64,000 nucleotides of DNA from Gammaproteobacteria bacterium (GTDB taxonomy: Bacteria; Pseudomonadota; Gammaproteobacteria; Pseudomonadales; Cellvibrionaceae). The stretch's first letter is position 1, and every line of letters begins with the position of its first letter. The notes beneath the pieces are model-generated. The model searched no databases, was not told the DNA's origin, and worked only from the letters and a program-made list of their open reading frames with translations. Of the stretch, positions 32,794 through 41,932 are shown one piece after another. Location: contig JAGKWY010000019.1 of the NCBI GenBank assembly GCA_021151625.1, forward strand, positions 49,856 to 113,855. Direction: 5' to 3'. The translations under genes were made by a program, and so were the position numbers.

Positions 32794-34968
32794 CTAGCTC
32801 AGGCTTGCCAGTGCTGCATTGAAGGTTGCACTTGGACGCATAGCCGCTGAGGTTTTTGCAAAATCAGGATGATAGTAACCACCCAGCTCAACAGTCTTAC
32901 CGCCTGCAGCAATCAATTCAGCAACAATTTTGCCCTCGTTCTCAGTCAAGGTTTTGGCCAAGGGAGCAAATTGTGCAGCCAGTGCAGCATCATCAGTTTG
33001 CGCTGCCAAAGTTTGTGCCCAGTAAAGCGCCAGATAGAAATGGCTGCCACGGTTATCAAACTCGCCTACCGCACGACCTGGCGACTTGTTGTTGTCGAGG
33101 AATAAACCATTCGCCTGATCCAACGCCTTAGCCAGCACTTTAGCCTTGGCATTGCCAGTGATGTTGCCGTAGTGATCCAGCGACTCGGCTAAAGCCAGGA
33201 ACTCACCCAGTGAATCCCAACGCAAATGGCCTTCTTCTACAAATTGCTGAACGTGCTTGGGCGCAGAACCACCAGCACCAGTCTCAAACAGACCACCACC
33301 ATTCATCAACGGAACAATTGAAAGCATTTTGGCCGAAGTACCCAATTCCATAATCGGGAAGAGGTCTGTCAGGTAGTCACGCAATACGTTACCAGTTACG
33401 GAAATAGTATCTTTACCAGCGCGGATACGATCCAGGGAGAATTGAGTCGCGTCTTCCGGGGTCTTGATATGAATTTCCAAACCGGTAGTGTCATGGTTCT
33501 TCAGGTAGGTATTTACCTTGGCAATCAGTTGCGCATCGTGCGCACGCGCAGGGTTCAACCAAAAGACTGCTGGAGTGCCAGACGCGCGAGCACGGTTAAC
33601 AGCCAACTTTACCCAATCCTGGATCGGAGCATCTTTCACTTGGCACATACGCCAAATATCACCCTGCTCTACATTTTGCTCCAGCAGAACTTTGCCAGAT
33701 GCGTCAACTACACGCACAACGCCATCTGCCGGGATTTGGAAAGTCTTGTCATGTGAACCGTACTCTTCCGCCGCTTGTGCCATCAAACCTACGTTAGGCA
33801 CGCTACCCATGGTTTTCGGATCGAAAGCGCCATGTTTTTTACAGTCATCAATAACCACTTGATAAACACCGGCATAGCAACGATCTGGAATACAAGCTTT
33901 GGTATCTTGCAGTTTGCCTTCGGCATTCCACATTTTGCCTGAATCGCGAATCATCGCAGGCATAGACGCGTCTACAATCACGTCGCTGGGAACATGCAGG
34001 TTGGTGATACCTTTGTCAGAATTCACCATCGCCAATTGTGGACGAGTTGCATAAAGCGCTTTGATATCCGCTTCAATTTCCGCTTGCTTGTCAGCAGGCA
34101 GAGATTTGATTTTGGTGTAAAGGTCGCCGATACCGTTATTAACATCTACAGCCAGCTCGGCCAGAACAGCAGCGTGTTTTTCCAGCACCGGAGCGTAATA
34201 CACAGATACAAAGTGACCAAAGATAATTGGATCAGATACTTTCATCATGGTAGCTTTCAGGTGAATCGAAAGCAGAACGCCGGTATTTTTAGCATCTTCA
34301 ATTTGCGCAGCAATGTAAGTGCGCAGTGCTTTTTTGCTCAGAACTGATGCGTCGATAATTTCACCCGTCTGAACCTTGGTGGTTTCTTTCAGCACTTTGG
34401 TGCTGCCATCTTTACCAACCAGTTCAATTTTTACAGTTCCTGCATCAGCAACAGTGGTAGATTTCTCACTACCGAAGAAATCGCCGGCATCCATGTGCGC
34501 AACATGGGATTTGGAGTCAGCAGCCCAAGCGCCCATTTTGTGCGGGTTTTTGCGCGCATAATTTTTGACGGACAAAGGCGCACGACGGTCAGAGTTACCT
34601 TCACGCAGAACCGGGTTTACTGCTGAGCCTTTGATTTTATCGTAGCGTGCTTTTGCATCTTTTTCAGTATCATTGGTAGGGTTTTCCGGGTAATCAGGAA
34701 GGTTGTAACCCTGGGATTGCAATTCTTTAATCGCTGCTTTCAGCTGCGGGATAGAAGCACTGATATTTGGCAGCTTGATGATATTCGCTTCTGGCGTGGT
34801 CGCTAATTGACCTAATTCTGCCAGGTGATCGCCAATGCGTTGAGCTTCACTCAAACGCTCGGGGAAGGCAGCAATGATGCGGCCTGACAGAGAAATATCG
34901 CGGGTTTCAATCACTACACCGGAAGACTTGGTGTATGCCTGAACAATAGGCAAGAGGGAATAAGTGGC
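32794..34968 (-). CDS. icd: Monomeric NADP-dependent isocitrate dehydrogenase, 5' end missing
   Basis: IDH-II type (family length about 740 residues), converting isocitrate to 2-oxoglutarate in the TCA cycle. Homology is continuous from ATYSLLPIVQAYTKSSGVVIETRDISLSGRI (codon GCC at 34968) to the C-terminal DFAKTSAAMRPSATFNAALASL. Core motifs include NIIKLPNISASIPQLKAAIKELQ, GSAVNPVLREGNSDRRAP and the metal/substrate part VSVYYAPVL. The expected first 15-20 residues and any ATG are absent: upstream the DNA becomes rluE coding sequence on the other strand. A TTG at 34953 is the first possible start. Without a promoter and start, expression is doubtful unless the junction is artificial. Confidence 0.9.
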   Translation of the reverse strand, partial: ATYSLLPIVQAYTKSSGVVIETRDISLSGRIIAAFPERLSEAQRIGDHLAELGQLATTPEANIIKLPNISASIPQLKAAIKELQSQGYNLPDYPENPTNDTEKDAKARYDKIKGSAVNPVLREGNSDRRAPLSVKNYARKNPHKMGAWAADSKSHVAHMDAGDFFGSEKSTTVADAGTVKIELVGKDGSTKVLKETTKVQTGEIIDASVLSKKALRTYIAAQIEDAKNTGVLLSIHLKATMMKVSDPIIFGHFVSVYYAPVLEKHAAVLAELAVDVNNGIGDLYTKIKSLPADKQAEIEADIKALYATRPQLAMVNSDKGITNLHVPSDVIVDASMPAMIRDSGKMWNAEGKLQDTKACIPDRCYAGVYQVVIDDCKKHGAFDPKTMGSVPNVGLMAQAAEEYGSHDKTFQIPADGVVRVVDASGKVLLEQNVEQGDIWRMCQVKDAPIQDWVKLAVNRARASGTPAVFWLNPARAHDAQLIAKVNTYLKNHDTTGLEIHIKTPEDATQFSLDRIRAGKDTISVTGNVLRDYLTDLFPIMELGTSAKMLSIVPLMNGGGLFETGAGGSAPKHVQQFVEEGHLRWDSLGEFLALAESLDHYGNITGNAKAKVLAKALDQANGLFLDNNKSPGRAVGEFDNRGSHFYLALYWAQTLAAQTDDAALAAQFAPLAKTLTENEGKIVAELIAAGGKTVELGGYYHPDFAKTSAAMRPSATFNAALASLS

Positions 34969-35782
34969 ATCCCAATTTACTGATGGCGAGGGCCGTCCAA
35001 CCTTGAAGGACTATATCAAGATTCCCCAGGTATACCCTGCCGGGCGCCTGGATCATGATTCCGAAGGATTACTGCTATTAACCGATGATGGCCAACTGCA
35101 ACACCATATTGCCCACCCCGCCCATAAATTGCCCAAAACCTACTGGGTTCAGGTGGAGGGCGCACCCAATAGTTATGCACTCACCAAATTACGCCAGGGT
35201 GTTGAACTTAACGATGGCATGACGCAACCCGCCGAAGTTCGCTTGATTCCTGCACCAAAGCTCTGGGAGCGGGACCCACCCATTCGCGAGCGAGCCAATA
35301 TTCCCACCCAGTGGATGGAAATTGTGATTACGGAGGGGCGTAACCGTCAGGTGCGCCGTATGACTGCCGCCGTAGGCCACCCCACTCTACGCTTGGTACG
35401 CGTGAAAATTGGCAACTGGACACTGGAAGGGATTGAGCAAGGTAAATATAAAACTGAAACCATTCACTTGCCCAAAACTGCAGCGAATCCGCAAGCTCGC
35501 CCCAATCAACGTCGTTCGTATAAGCCAGCGGAAAGATCCGGCAATGGAACCTCAAAAAGCGGGGATACAAATGCCCTCCAAAAAAGTAGAGATAGTCGCA
35601 GAACTAATAAATCAGGAGAGCAAGACAAGCCAACAAAATCATCAGCAAGTAACAAAGTAGGGGCAAACAACACGAGAACTAAAACAGCAACTACTAAAAC
35701 TCCAGTAAAAGCGCCCAAACCGGCAACTCAAACATTGGTTATTCAAAAACCCAGGCCAAAAGTTACTCTCACACCCAAGTAG
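34964..35782 (+). CDS. rluE: 23S rRNA pseudouridine(2457) synthase, 5' end missing, basic tail
   Basis: RsuA-type synthase. Homology begins at SQFTDGEGRPTLKDYI (codon 34970), followed by the catalytic GRLDHDSEGLLLLTDDG, ITEGRNRQVRRMTAAVGHPTLRLVRVKIG. Relatives carry about 15-20 additional N-terminal residues (LILFNKPY-type) that are missing; the ATG at 34964 is probably fortuitous. After about residue 165 comes a 100-residue Lys/Thr/Ser/Asn-rich disordered tail (QARPNQRRSYKP ... RPKVTLTPK), a species-specific extension likely to bind RNA. The missing start coincides exactly with that of the divergent icd gene. Confidence 0.88.
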   Translation: MASQFTDGEGRPTLKDYIKIPQVYPAGRLDHDSEGLLLLTDDGQLQHHIAHPAHKLPKTYWVQVEGAPNSYALTKLRQGVELNDGMTQPAEVRLIPAPKLWERDPPIRERANIPTQWMEIVITEGRNRQVRRMTAAVGHPTLRLVRVKIGNWTLEGIEQGKYKTETIHLPKTAANPQARPNQRRSYKPAERSGNGTSKSGDTNALQKSRDSRRTNKSGEQDKPTKSSASNKVGANNTRTKTATTKTPVKAPKPATQTLVIQKPRPKVTLTPK

Positions 35783-35814
35783 CTCTTTAAGCCCAGACTT
35801 TGTATTTCTTTTTG

Positions 35815-35850
35815 AAAAAATAAAGGCGCAAATATGCGCCTTTATTTTTT
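35815..35850. terminator. Bidirectional terminator between rluE and the HD-GYP gene
   Basis: 16-bp perfect arms (core TAAAGGCGCA / TGCGCCTTTA, extended by A6/T6) around AATA, in the gap between convergent genes. Confidence 0.9.
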
Positions 35851-35876
35851 TCGATTGGGATTCAAACCAGCAGTTG

Positions 35877-37136
35877 TTAGCCGTAGGTGAAGGTTAATCC
35901 TTTCTCGCGATAATCGCGCAAACGTATGTCATGGGTTCCGTCGCACAATGCACGCTTGATTAGATAAGTTTTATCGAGTTTTTTCTGTTCAACATCCACC
36001 AGATTAAGAATCAACTCTTTCTCCAGCGGCTTATTGAGGTCTTTAACCACAATGATCTTGGGCAGATGACGATAGCGGTAGTTGGTTTCCAGAACAATAC
36101 CAACCAGACCATTGATCAGTTCAACAATACTACCTGGGGGATACAGCCCCACACACTTGATAAATTCCAGTGCAAGTCGCTCATCAAAATGCTTGCCGCG
36201 CTCATCAAAAATACGTTTTAACGCATCGGTTCCCGGAATCGCACGCGAATAACAACGATCCCCCGTCATTGCGTCATAGGCATCGACAATCGCAATAATG
36301 CGTGCAAAATCAGAAATGCCTGCTGCTTTTAATTTGCGCGGGTAACCGGAGCCATCTACTCGCTCATGATGGCTGTAGGCTACGTCCACGGTTGCATTGG
36401 GAATTCCCGGTGATGACATCAGCAAATTGCGGCCATGTACCGTATGAGCCTTAATGATATTAAATTCTTTATCAGTGAGTTCTTCACGCTTGTTAAGTAC
36501 ATTGGAAGGAACTCGCATTTTACCCACATCGTGCAATAACCCGCACAAGCCGAGCTTTTCCAGCTCAGGCTCGCTCATGCCCAAATGGCGCCCAAAAGCG
36601 ATTGAAAGGATGCACACATTGAGGCAATGCTCAGCAGTGTATTCATCTTCATTGCGCATGCGCGACATCCAGATAAGTGCATCCGGGTTGCGCAGAATAC
36701 TGCCAACGCAATCTTTAACCGTTGCTTTCGCTTGTTCGGTATTTACCACACCACCCAGACGAGCATCATCAAGCAAGGTTTTGGTGAGTTTTTTAGCTTC
36801 GCGAAAAACACCCAAAGCAGCCTGATGTTCTTTCTGGGCATCGATTTTATTGATGTAGGATTTAACTTTCTGGATTGGGGGGCCAGCTACACCGCGCTCT
36901 TCAGGCGGCACCCACTCTTCGCGAACTGCATCTATCCAGACATGCTCAGAGTATTCAGCAACCGAATCTATGTCATCCAGGCTTTCAATCATAAAGCCTT
37001 GCATTAGAAACGGCGTTTCCTGCCAGTCGCGATCAAGCCTGGACACAAACATGCCTATTTTCAGCTCTGAGATGTGGATCTTGATGGTGCTTAGACGCTT
37101 ATCCACATAGCCCGGCTTTACTTCTTGCCGATCCAA
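35877..37136 (-). CDS. HD-GYP phosphodiesterase with N-terminal DUF3391
   Basis: 419 residues. N-terminal DUF3391 (IKIHISELKIGMFVSRLDRDWQETPF), then an HD-GYP domain with metal ligands in HCLNVCILS, GLLHDVGKMRVP, the HTVHGRNLL His pair, and the diagnostic HHERVDGSGYP. Such proteins hydrolyse cyclic di-GMP to GMP or pGpG; the ligands for activity are present. The start is probably TTG 37136, since GAGG lies 5 nt upstream and the next ATG is inside DUF3391. It lies 225 nt downstream of mazG on the same strand, in a gap with no recognised element. Confidence 0.9.
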   Translation of the reverse strand: MDRQEVKPGYVDKRLSTIKIHISELKIGMFVSRLDRDWQETPFLMQGFMIESLDDIDSVAEYSEHVWIDAVREEWVPPEERGVAGPPIQKVKSYINKIDAQKEHQAALGVFREAKKLTKTLLDDARLGGVVNTEQAKATVKDCVGSILRNPDALIWMSRMRNEDEYTAEHCLNVCILSIAFGRHLGMSEPELEKLGLCGLLHDVGKMRVPSNVLNKREELTDKEFNIIKAHTVHGRNLLMSSPGIPNATVDVAYSHHERVDGSGYPRKLKAAGISDFARIIAIVDAYDAMTGDRCYSRAIPGTDALKRIFDERGKHFDERLALEFIKCVGLYPPGSIVELINGLVGIVLETNYRYRHLPKIIVVKDLNKPLEKELILNLVDVEQKKLDKTYLIKRALCDGTHDIRLRDYREKGLTFTYG

Positions 37137-37361
37137 AGAAACCTCACTTTGCTGTTGTTATTATTACTGCGGAGCGCCGTATATTGATGAAGAAATGATG
37201 AGTAAATTACTCATCGATGATTGAATCATAGCTGCTTTTGAAAGCGTTAACATTAAACAAAAAGCTATCAAAAAAAAACGTTTTATTACTTTAAGTTAAT
37301 TTAAGCGCCACACATTCAACAGATGAACAGGTGTAAAAATGAGTTTTCACAGGGAAAAATA

Positions 37362-38159
37362 TTAAAGGGTTTTGGCTAAATCCCATAACCGGTTCATCTC
37401 ATCGATAGAGGTCTCTTCTAAAGATTGTGTGACATTTTTTTCAATAAAATGAAAGCGTTGTTCGAATTTTTGATTGGCAAGGCGCAAAGCCTGCTCAGGA
37501 TCTATCTTCATGTAGCGCGCAATATTCACGGCAGCAAACAACAGATCCCCCAGTTCCTCCTCAAGCGCTTGTCGATCTCCCGAGTCCAGCTCGGCCTCCA
37601 CTTCCAATAGCTCTTCACGCACCTTGGCAATGGGACCGTAAACATCATCCCAATCAAAACCCACACCGGCAGCACGCTTTTGTAATTTTGCTGCGCGGCT
37701 GAGTGCTGGCAAGTTCAAAGGAACATCTGCCAATAACCCCTGCGCACCTTTGGCTTCGCGCTCTTGTTGCTTGATGGCCTCCCAGCGGGTTTTGACATCA
37801 CCCGGCAAGGTGTTGCGATTATCTACACGGCTCTGCAAGGTGCCGTCAGGAAACACATGGGGATGACGGCGAATTAATTTGGCAACCAGATCAGACACAA
37901 CGCTGGCAAACTCAAACCGTTCTTCTTCTTTGCCAAGCTGACTATAAAAGATGACTTGAAACAGCAAATCGCCCAACTCCTCTTTCAAATGAGCAAAATC
38001 CTGCTTTTCAATTGCATCGACAACTTCATAAGCCTCTTCCAGAGTGGAGGGGGCGATACTGGCGTAATCCTGCTTAATATCCCAAGGGCAGCCAGACTCA
38101 GGATCACGCAAGCGCGCCATCAAATAAAGCAAATCGTCGACAGAATATTGCACGGTCAT
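37362..38159 (-). CDS. mazG: Nucleoside triphosphate pyrophosphohydrolase MazG
   Basis: 265 residues, the normal two-domain MazG. Both helical EExxE...ExxD sites are visible: LEEAYEVVDAI ... LKEELGDLLFQVIFYSQL and VREELLEVEAEL ... LEEELGDLLFAAVNIARY; N-terminal motif RDPESGCPWDIKQDY. It hydrolyses NTPs to NMP and PPi and in E. coli limits ppGpp build-up. Located 19 nt downstream of relA, as in Pseudomonas and E. coli. Confidence 0.96.
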   Translation of the reverse strand: MTVQYSVDDLLYLMARLRDPESGCPWDIKQDYASIAPSTLEEAYEVVDAIEKQDFAHLKEELGDLLFQVIFYSQLGKEEERFEFASVVSDLVAKLIRRHPHVFPDGTLQSRVDNRNTLPGDVKTRWEAIKQQEREAKGAQGLLADVPLNLPALSRAAKLQKRAAGVGFDWDDVYGPIAKVREELLEVEAELDSGDRQALEEELGDLLFAAVNIARYMKIDPEQALRLANQKFEQRFHFIEKNVTQSLEETSIDEMNRLWDLAKTL

Positions 38160-38178
38160 AAAGTGATAGCCAAAAAAG

Positions 38179-40419
38179 TTAATGCTTGCGACGCGCCGAG
38201 GCGATGTTGGGTAACTGATTGAGTTTAGTGAGTATGCGACTCAACTCATCGAAACTGCGAATTTCTACTGTCACTTGCATATCTACCGTGTTTTTGCGCT
38301 TATCCGACAAGGTCTGCAGCGCAATAATATTGATCCGCTCCTGATCCAGTAAGGTGGTAATGTCTTTCAACAAGCCGTAACGGTCGTAAGCCTCAATCAC
38401 TACATCTACAGAGTAGAAACTTTGTGGGGCATCGCCCCACTCCACTTTGATAATGCGTTGGGGCTCATCGGTTTGGAGTTGTAAAATATTGGAGCAATCC
38501 TGACGATGAATGGAAACCCCTTTGCCCAGCGTTATATAGCCTGTAATTGCATCACCCGGCACCGGGTTACAACAGTGGGCAATCTGGGTGAGCAAGTTCC
38601 CCACGCCTTCGATATAAAAATCCGAATCTTTTTTCGGTCGCGGTGTTTTTGCCTTGAATGGAATTAATGGCTGCTGTGGATCAGCCTCATCCAGTTGTTT
38701 CTGGGCGGCATTTAATACTTGCCCTACACCTATATCACTCGCACCTACTGCTGCGTACAAATCATCGAGCGAATTAAAGCGCAGTTTTTTCGCTAGCTCT
38801 TCAAAGTCCAGATCCAACAGGGCAAGACGTTTGAATTCGCGATCCAGCAGTGCCTGACCTTCTGCGATGTTTTTATCGCGCGCCTGCTGCTTAAACCAGT
38901 GTTGGATTTTGGCGCGCGCGCGCGGCGTATTCACGTACCCAAGCGCAGCATTAAGCCAATCGCGACTGGGCGACTCCAGTTTACCGGTAAGAATTTCCAC
39001 CTGATCAGCATTAGTTAGCTGATAGTTGAGTGGCACAATTCGGTTGTTGACCTTGGCACCACGGCAGCGATGGCCAACGTCGGTGTGGATCTTGTACGCG
39101 AAATCAAGCGGTGTTGCTGTGCGCGGTAAATCCACCACATGACCTTCGGGCGTAAATACGTAAATGCGATCCTGATTGACTGAGCGCAGATCCTCTTGCA
39201 GTTGCGAACTGTCGCCACCCAATTCTTCATGCCATTCAAGCACCTGACGCAACCAGGAAATTTTCTGTTCGTAAGCATCCTGGGTAGATTTGGTATCTGT
39301 GCCCTTATAGCGCCAGTGGGCACATACACCCAACTCCGACTCCTCATGCATTTCATGGGTGCGGATCTGGATTTCCAATACCTTGTTTTCCGGTCCCCAC
39401 ACCGCCGTATGCAACGAGCGGTAGCCGTTTTCTTTAGGGGAGGCAATATAGTCGTCAAATTCGTGGGGGATGTTGCGCCATAAGCTGTGGACAATACCCA
39501 ATACGGCGTAGCAATCGCGAATGCTCGGAACCAGGATACGCACCGCGCGAATATCGTAGACCTGGGAAAAAGGAATCCCCTTGCGCTGCATCTTCCTCCA
39601 GATGCTGTAGATATGCTTGGCGCGACCGCCAACGGTGCCTTCAATGCCAGCTTTCTTTAATTCACCGCGCAATAGATTGAGCAGGTTATCGATATATTCC
39701 TGACGCGCCAGGCGGCGTTCATCCAGTAACTTGGCAATACGTTTGTAATCATCCGGTTGCAGGTAGCGGAAGGATAGATCCTCCAATTCCCACTTGATAT
39801 GGCCAATCCCCAAGCGATGCGCCAATGGGGCATAAATATCGGCAACCTCACGCGATACCTGGCGACGACGATCCGGTTCAGCATTTTTCACCGAGCGAAT
39901 AGCGCAGGTGCGCTCAGCCAGTTTGATCAGTGCAATACGCACATCGTCCACCATGGCCACCAGCATCTTGCGGATTTTTTCCGCCTGCTCAGTGGCTTGG
40001 GAGCCAAGCACTTTTTCCTCTTCATTGCGTTGGTAGCTAATCGCCGCCATACGCAATACACCTTTGACCAATTTGCCAACGGTTTCGCCAAATTCTTCCT
40101 GTACATCTTTCAGGGTAATTTTATGCTCGCGCACCGCACGATAGAGAATCGCAGCGACCAGGGCATCCTGGTCCAACTGCAAATCAGCCAGGATTTCTGC
40201 CATTTCCAGGCCGATACGAAAACAGGAAAACTCCTCCCCCCAGTTGTGATCGTCATCTGCGTGGATATCGACCAGCGACAGGCTTCTTTCGGCCGCGCGA
40301 CGCAATTCGGCGCGATTGGTTTCCACCTGTAAGTGGGAGTGGTTGAGCCGGTCGATCCAGGCATCTATATCGACCTTGCCGTCAGCGGCTATGGGGTGAT
40401 CTGCTCTGACTTTAACCAT
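38179..40419 (-). CDS. relA: GTP pyrophosphokinase RelA
   Basis: 746 residues, full-length. Order: inactive HD-like domain (EMAEILADLQLDQDALVAAILYRAV, no HD pair); synthetase domain (VYDIRAVRILVPSIRDCYAVLGIVH, ASPKENGYRSLHT, VLEIQIRTHEMHEESELGVCAHW); TGS (RIYVFTPEGHVVDLPRTATPLDFAYKIHT); Cys-rich zinc-finger-like segment (IAHCCNPVPGDAITGYITLGKGVSIHRQDC); and a C-terminal ACT domain. It makes (p)ppGpp on stalled ribosomes. The start MVKVRADHPI is conserved, but the leader is only the truncated end of rlmD and shows no good ribosome site. Confidence 0.97.
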   Translation of the reverse strand: MVKVRADHPIAADGKVDIDAWIDRLNHSHLQVETNRAELRRAAERSLSLVDIHADDDHNWGEEFSCFRIGLEMAEILADLQLDQDALVAAILYRAVREHKITLKDVQEEFGETVGKLVKGVLRMAAISYQRNEEEKVLGSQATEQAEKIRKMLVAMVDDVRIALIKLAERTCAIRSVKNAEPDRRRQVSREVADIYAPLAHRLGIGHIKWELEDLSFRYLQPDDYKRIAKLLDERRLARQEYIDNLLNLLRGELKKAGIEGTVGGRAKHIYSIWRKMQRKGIPFSQVYDIRAVRILVPSIRDCYAVLGIVHSLWRNIPHEFDDYIASPKENGYRSLHTAVWGPENKVLEIQIRTHEMHEESELGVCAHWRYKGTDTKSTQDAYEQKISWLRQVLEWHEELGGDSSQLQEDLRSVNQDRIYVFTPEGHVVDLPRTATPLDFAYKIHTDVGHRCRGAKVNNRIVPLNYQLTNADQVEILTGKLESPSRDWLNAALGYVNTPRARAKIQHWFKQQARDKNIAEGQALLDREFKRLALLDLDFEELAKKLRFNSLDDLYAAVGASDIGVGQVLNAAQKQLDEADPQQPLIPFKAKTPRPKKDSDFYIEGVGNLLTQIAHCCNPVPGDAITGYITLGKGVSIHRQDCSNILQLQTDEPQRIIKVEWGDAPQSFYSVDVVIEAYDRYGLLKDITTLLDQERINIIALQTLSDKRKNTVDMQVTVEIRSFDELSRILTKLNQLPNIASARRKH

Positions 40420-41884
40420 AACGTCTACTCACACCTGCGGCATCTAATTGGTAGCCTGCCTCCGCCAAAATTGCAGCATCACGCGCCAAGGTTGCCGGGT
40501 TGCAACTGACGTAGACAATCCGCCTGGGTGAAAGTTGCTTGGTGGCAACCCATTGCTTGATAGCAGTAACTACCTCTTTCGCACCATCGCGGGGCGGATC
40601 AAGCAAAATTGCTGCAATTTCATGCTCTTTCCCACCGGCCAGTCGTTGCCATTGAGTATGGGTCATATCAGTCAGGTTCGCGGCAATAAATTTTGCATTG
40701 GCAATACCCAGATGCTCAGCATTTTCACGACCGCGCACCACCATGGACTCCACTGCCTCTATGCCAATGACCTCATGGCAAACCCGCGCCATGGGCAAGG
40801 TAAAGTTGCCGATACCACAAAACAAATCCAACACACGTTCGTGAGGTTGCAGATTTAGCAGCGACAGCGCTTGCGCCACCATCTGTTCATTTACTCGTGG
40901 ATTTACCTGGGTAAAATCTTGTGGATGAAAATTCAGTGGCAAATCACCCAGAGAATAATTCAAACGCGGATTACAACTATGAGAATCCAGGTCGGTAAGC
41001 CCAAGATTGCCGTTAGGCTCCAACCATACTTTGCAAGAATACTCTTGCGCAAATTGCGCGAGGCTTTGTACATCCTGCTCAGTTAATTTTTTTGTATGAC
41101 GCACGATAGCAGCAGATTCATTGCCTCCACGTACCAGTTCAATGTGCGTTACTGCTTTTGCAGAGCGCAATTGTTCCAACCAATGCTGTAACGGTTTAAT
41201 CAACACATTTAATTCTGGTACCAACACCAGACAACTCTGGATAGCCGCAATCGTTTTACTCTGCTGCTGGCGAAAACCGAGACTCACGCTGCCATCATTT
41301 TCATACCACACACCCAGGCGCGCGCGGGTGCGATAGCCACTATCTGCAACACTTATCGCAGGAAGGATATGTTTTGGCGTTACCTTACCCCAATGCTGTA
41401 ATTGCTGCTCCAGCGCGTTTTGCTTTAAGGTAATTTGCGCTTCAGGTTTCACATGCTGTAGCTGACAGCCACCGCATTCCTGATAATGCACACAAGGTGG
41501 CTCGGTGCGATCAATAGACAATTCAATAATCTGATCGACACGCGCCTCAATAAAACGCGGGTGCTCTTCTACCAAACGCGCACTCACGCGCTCACCCGGT
41601 AGCGCCCCCTGGATAAAAAGGGTTTTGCCATCCAGACTCGTTAAACCACGACCATCGTGACTCCAGCGCTCGATGGTAAATTCACCCAAACGCTTATTAA
41701 TTTGCGGCAGAGTTTTTTCTGCCGCACGCGGTGCATTCATGCGTGGAGTGTCATCGCGCACATAGACAGGCTCGCCGACTTTTTTGGGGCGCGGCTTTTT
41801 ACCGAGCAAATTACCGCCCTTTCCATTACCGCCCTGCCCATTACCGCTTTTACCACTACCACCTTTATTAGCGCGATTTGTCAT
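40412..41884 (-). CDS. rlmD: 23S rRNA (uracil-1939-C5)-methyltransferase, C-terminus lost
   Basis: About 490 residues from ATG 41884 (or 41902). Gly/Lys-rich N-terminus (NKGGSGKSGNGQGG...), TRAM domain (FTIERWSHDGRGLTSLDGKTLFIQGALPGE), the Fe-S ligands in CVHYQECGGCQLQH, RumA SAM motifs LDLFCGIGNFTLP and LLDPPRDGA, and the catalytic VYVSCNPATLARD. The family ends with about 15 more residues (DMFPHT-x-HxES type); here AGYQLDAAGV is followed by SRRYG and a stop that overlaps the relA start. The 3' end seems deleted up to just before relA, removing conserved C-terminal residues. Confidence 0.92.
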   Translation of the reverse strand: MTNRANKGGSGKSGNGQGGNGKGGNLLGKKPRPKKVGEPVYVRDDTPRMNAPRAAEKTLPQINKRLGEFTIERWSHDGRGLTSLDGKTLFIQGALPGERVSARLVEEHPRFIEARVDQIIELSIDRTEPPCVHYQECGGCQLQHVKPEAQITLKQNALEQQLQHWGKVTPKHILPAISVADSGYRTRARLGVWYENDGSVSLGFRQQQSKTIAAIQSCLVLVPELNVLIKPLQHWLEQLRSAKAVTHIELVRGGNESAAIVRHTKKLTEQDVQSLAQFAQEYSCKVWLEPNGNLGLTDLDSHSCNPRLNYSLGDLPLNFHPQDFTQVNPRVNEQMVAQALSLLNLQPHERVLDLFCGIGNFTLPMARVCHEVIGIEAVESMVVRGRENAEHLGIANAKFIAANLTDMTHTQWQRLAGGKEHEIAAILLDPPRDGAKEVVTAIKQWVATKQLSPRRIVYVSCNPATLARDAAILAEAGYQLDAAGVSRRYG

Positions 41885-41932
41885 TGCTTTGTCTCTGTAC
41901 ATCGATTTACTACATTGTCACGCTGATAAGCG

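Larger units (their letters stand above)
32652..32822 (+). pseudogene. cspD: CspD cold-shock-domain gene, 3' part deleted
   Basis: ATG 32652 follows AGAAGGAT. The first 19 residues, MPTGTVKWFNNAKGYGFIL, are a perfect cold-shock-domain start with the RNP1 motif KGYGFI. The sequence then switches abruptly near 32708 to what is the intergenic terminator region of the convergent icd gene. The remaining 37 codons (TQINAIKKPLVF...) have no cold-shock features and lack RNP2, and the frame runs into the icd 3' end. A complete CspD would have about 70-90 residues. The position, next to clpS and convergent to icd, is the normal cspD position in relatives. Confidence 0.85.

Noticed and set aside
32709..32822. 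New C-terminal domain on the cold-shock protein
   Set aside because: These codons read through the icd terminator hairpins and the icd 3' end; there is no coding signature.
39015..39644. 209-residue ORF overlapping relA in another frame
   Set aside because: Shadow of relA; no ribosome site or family features.
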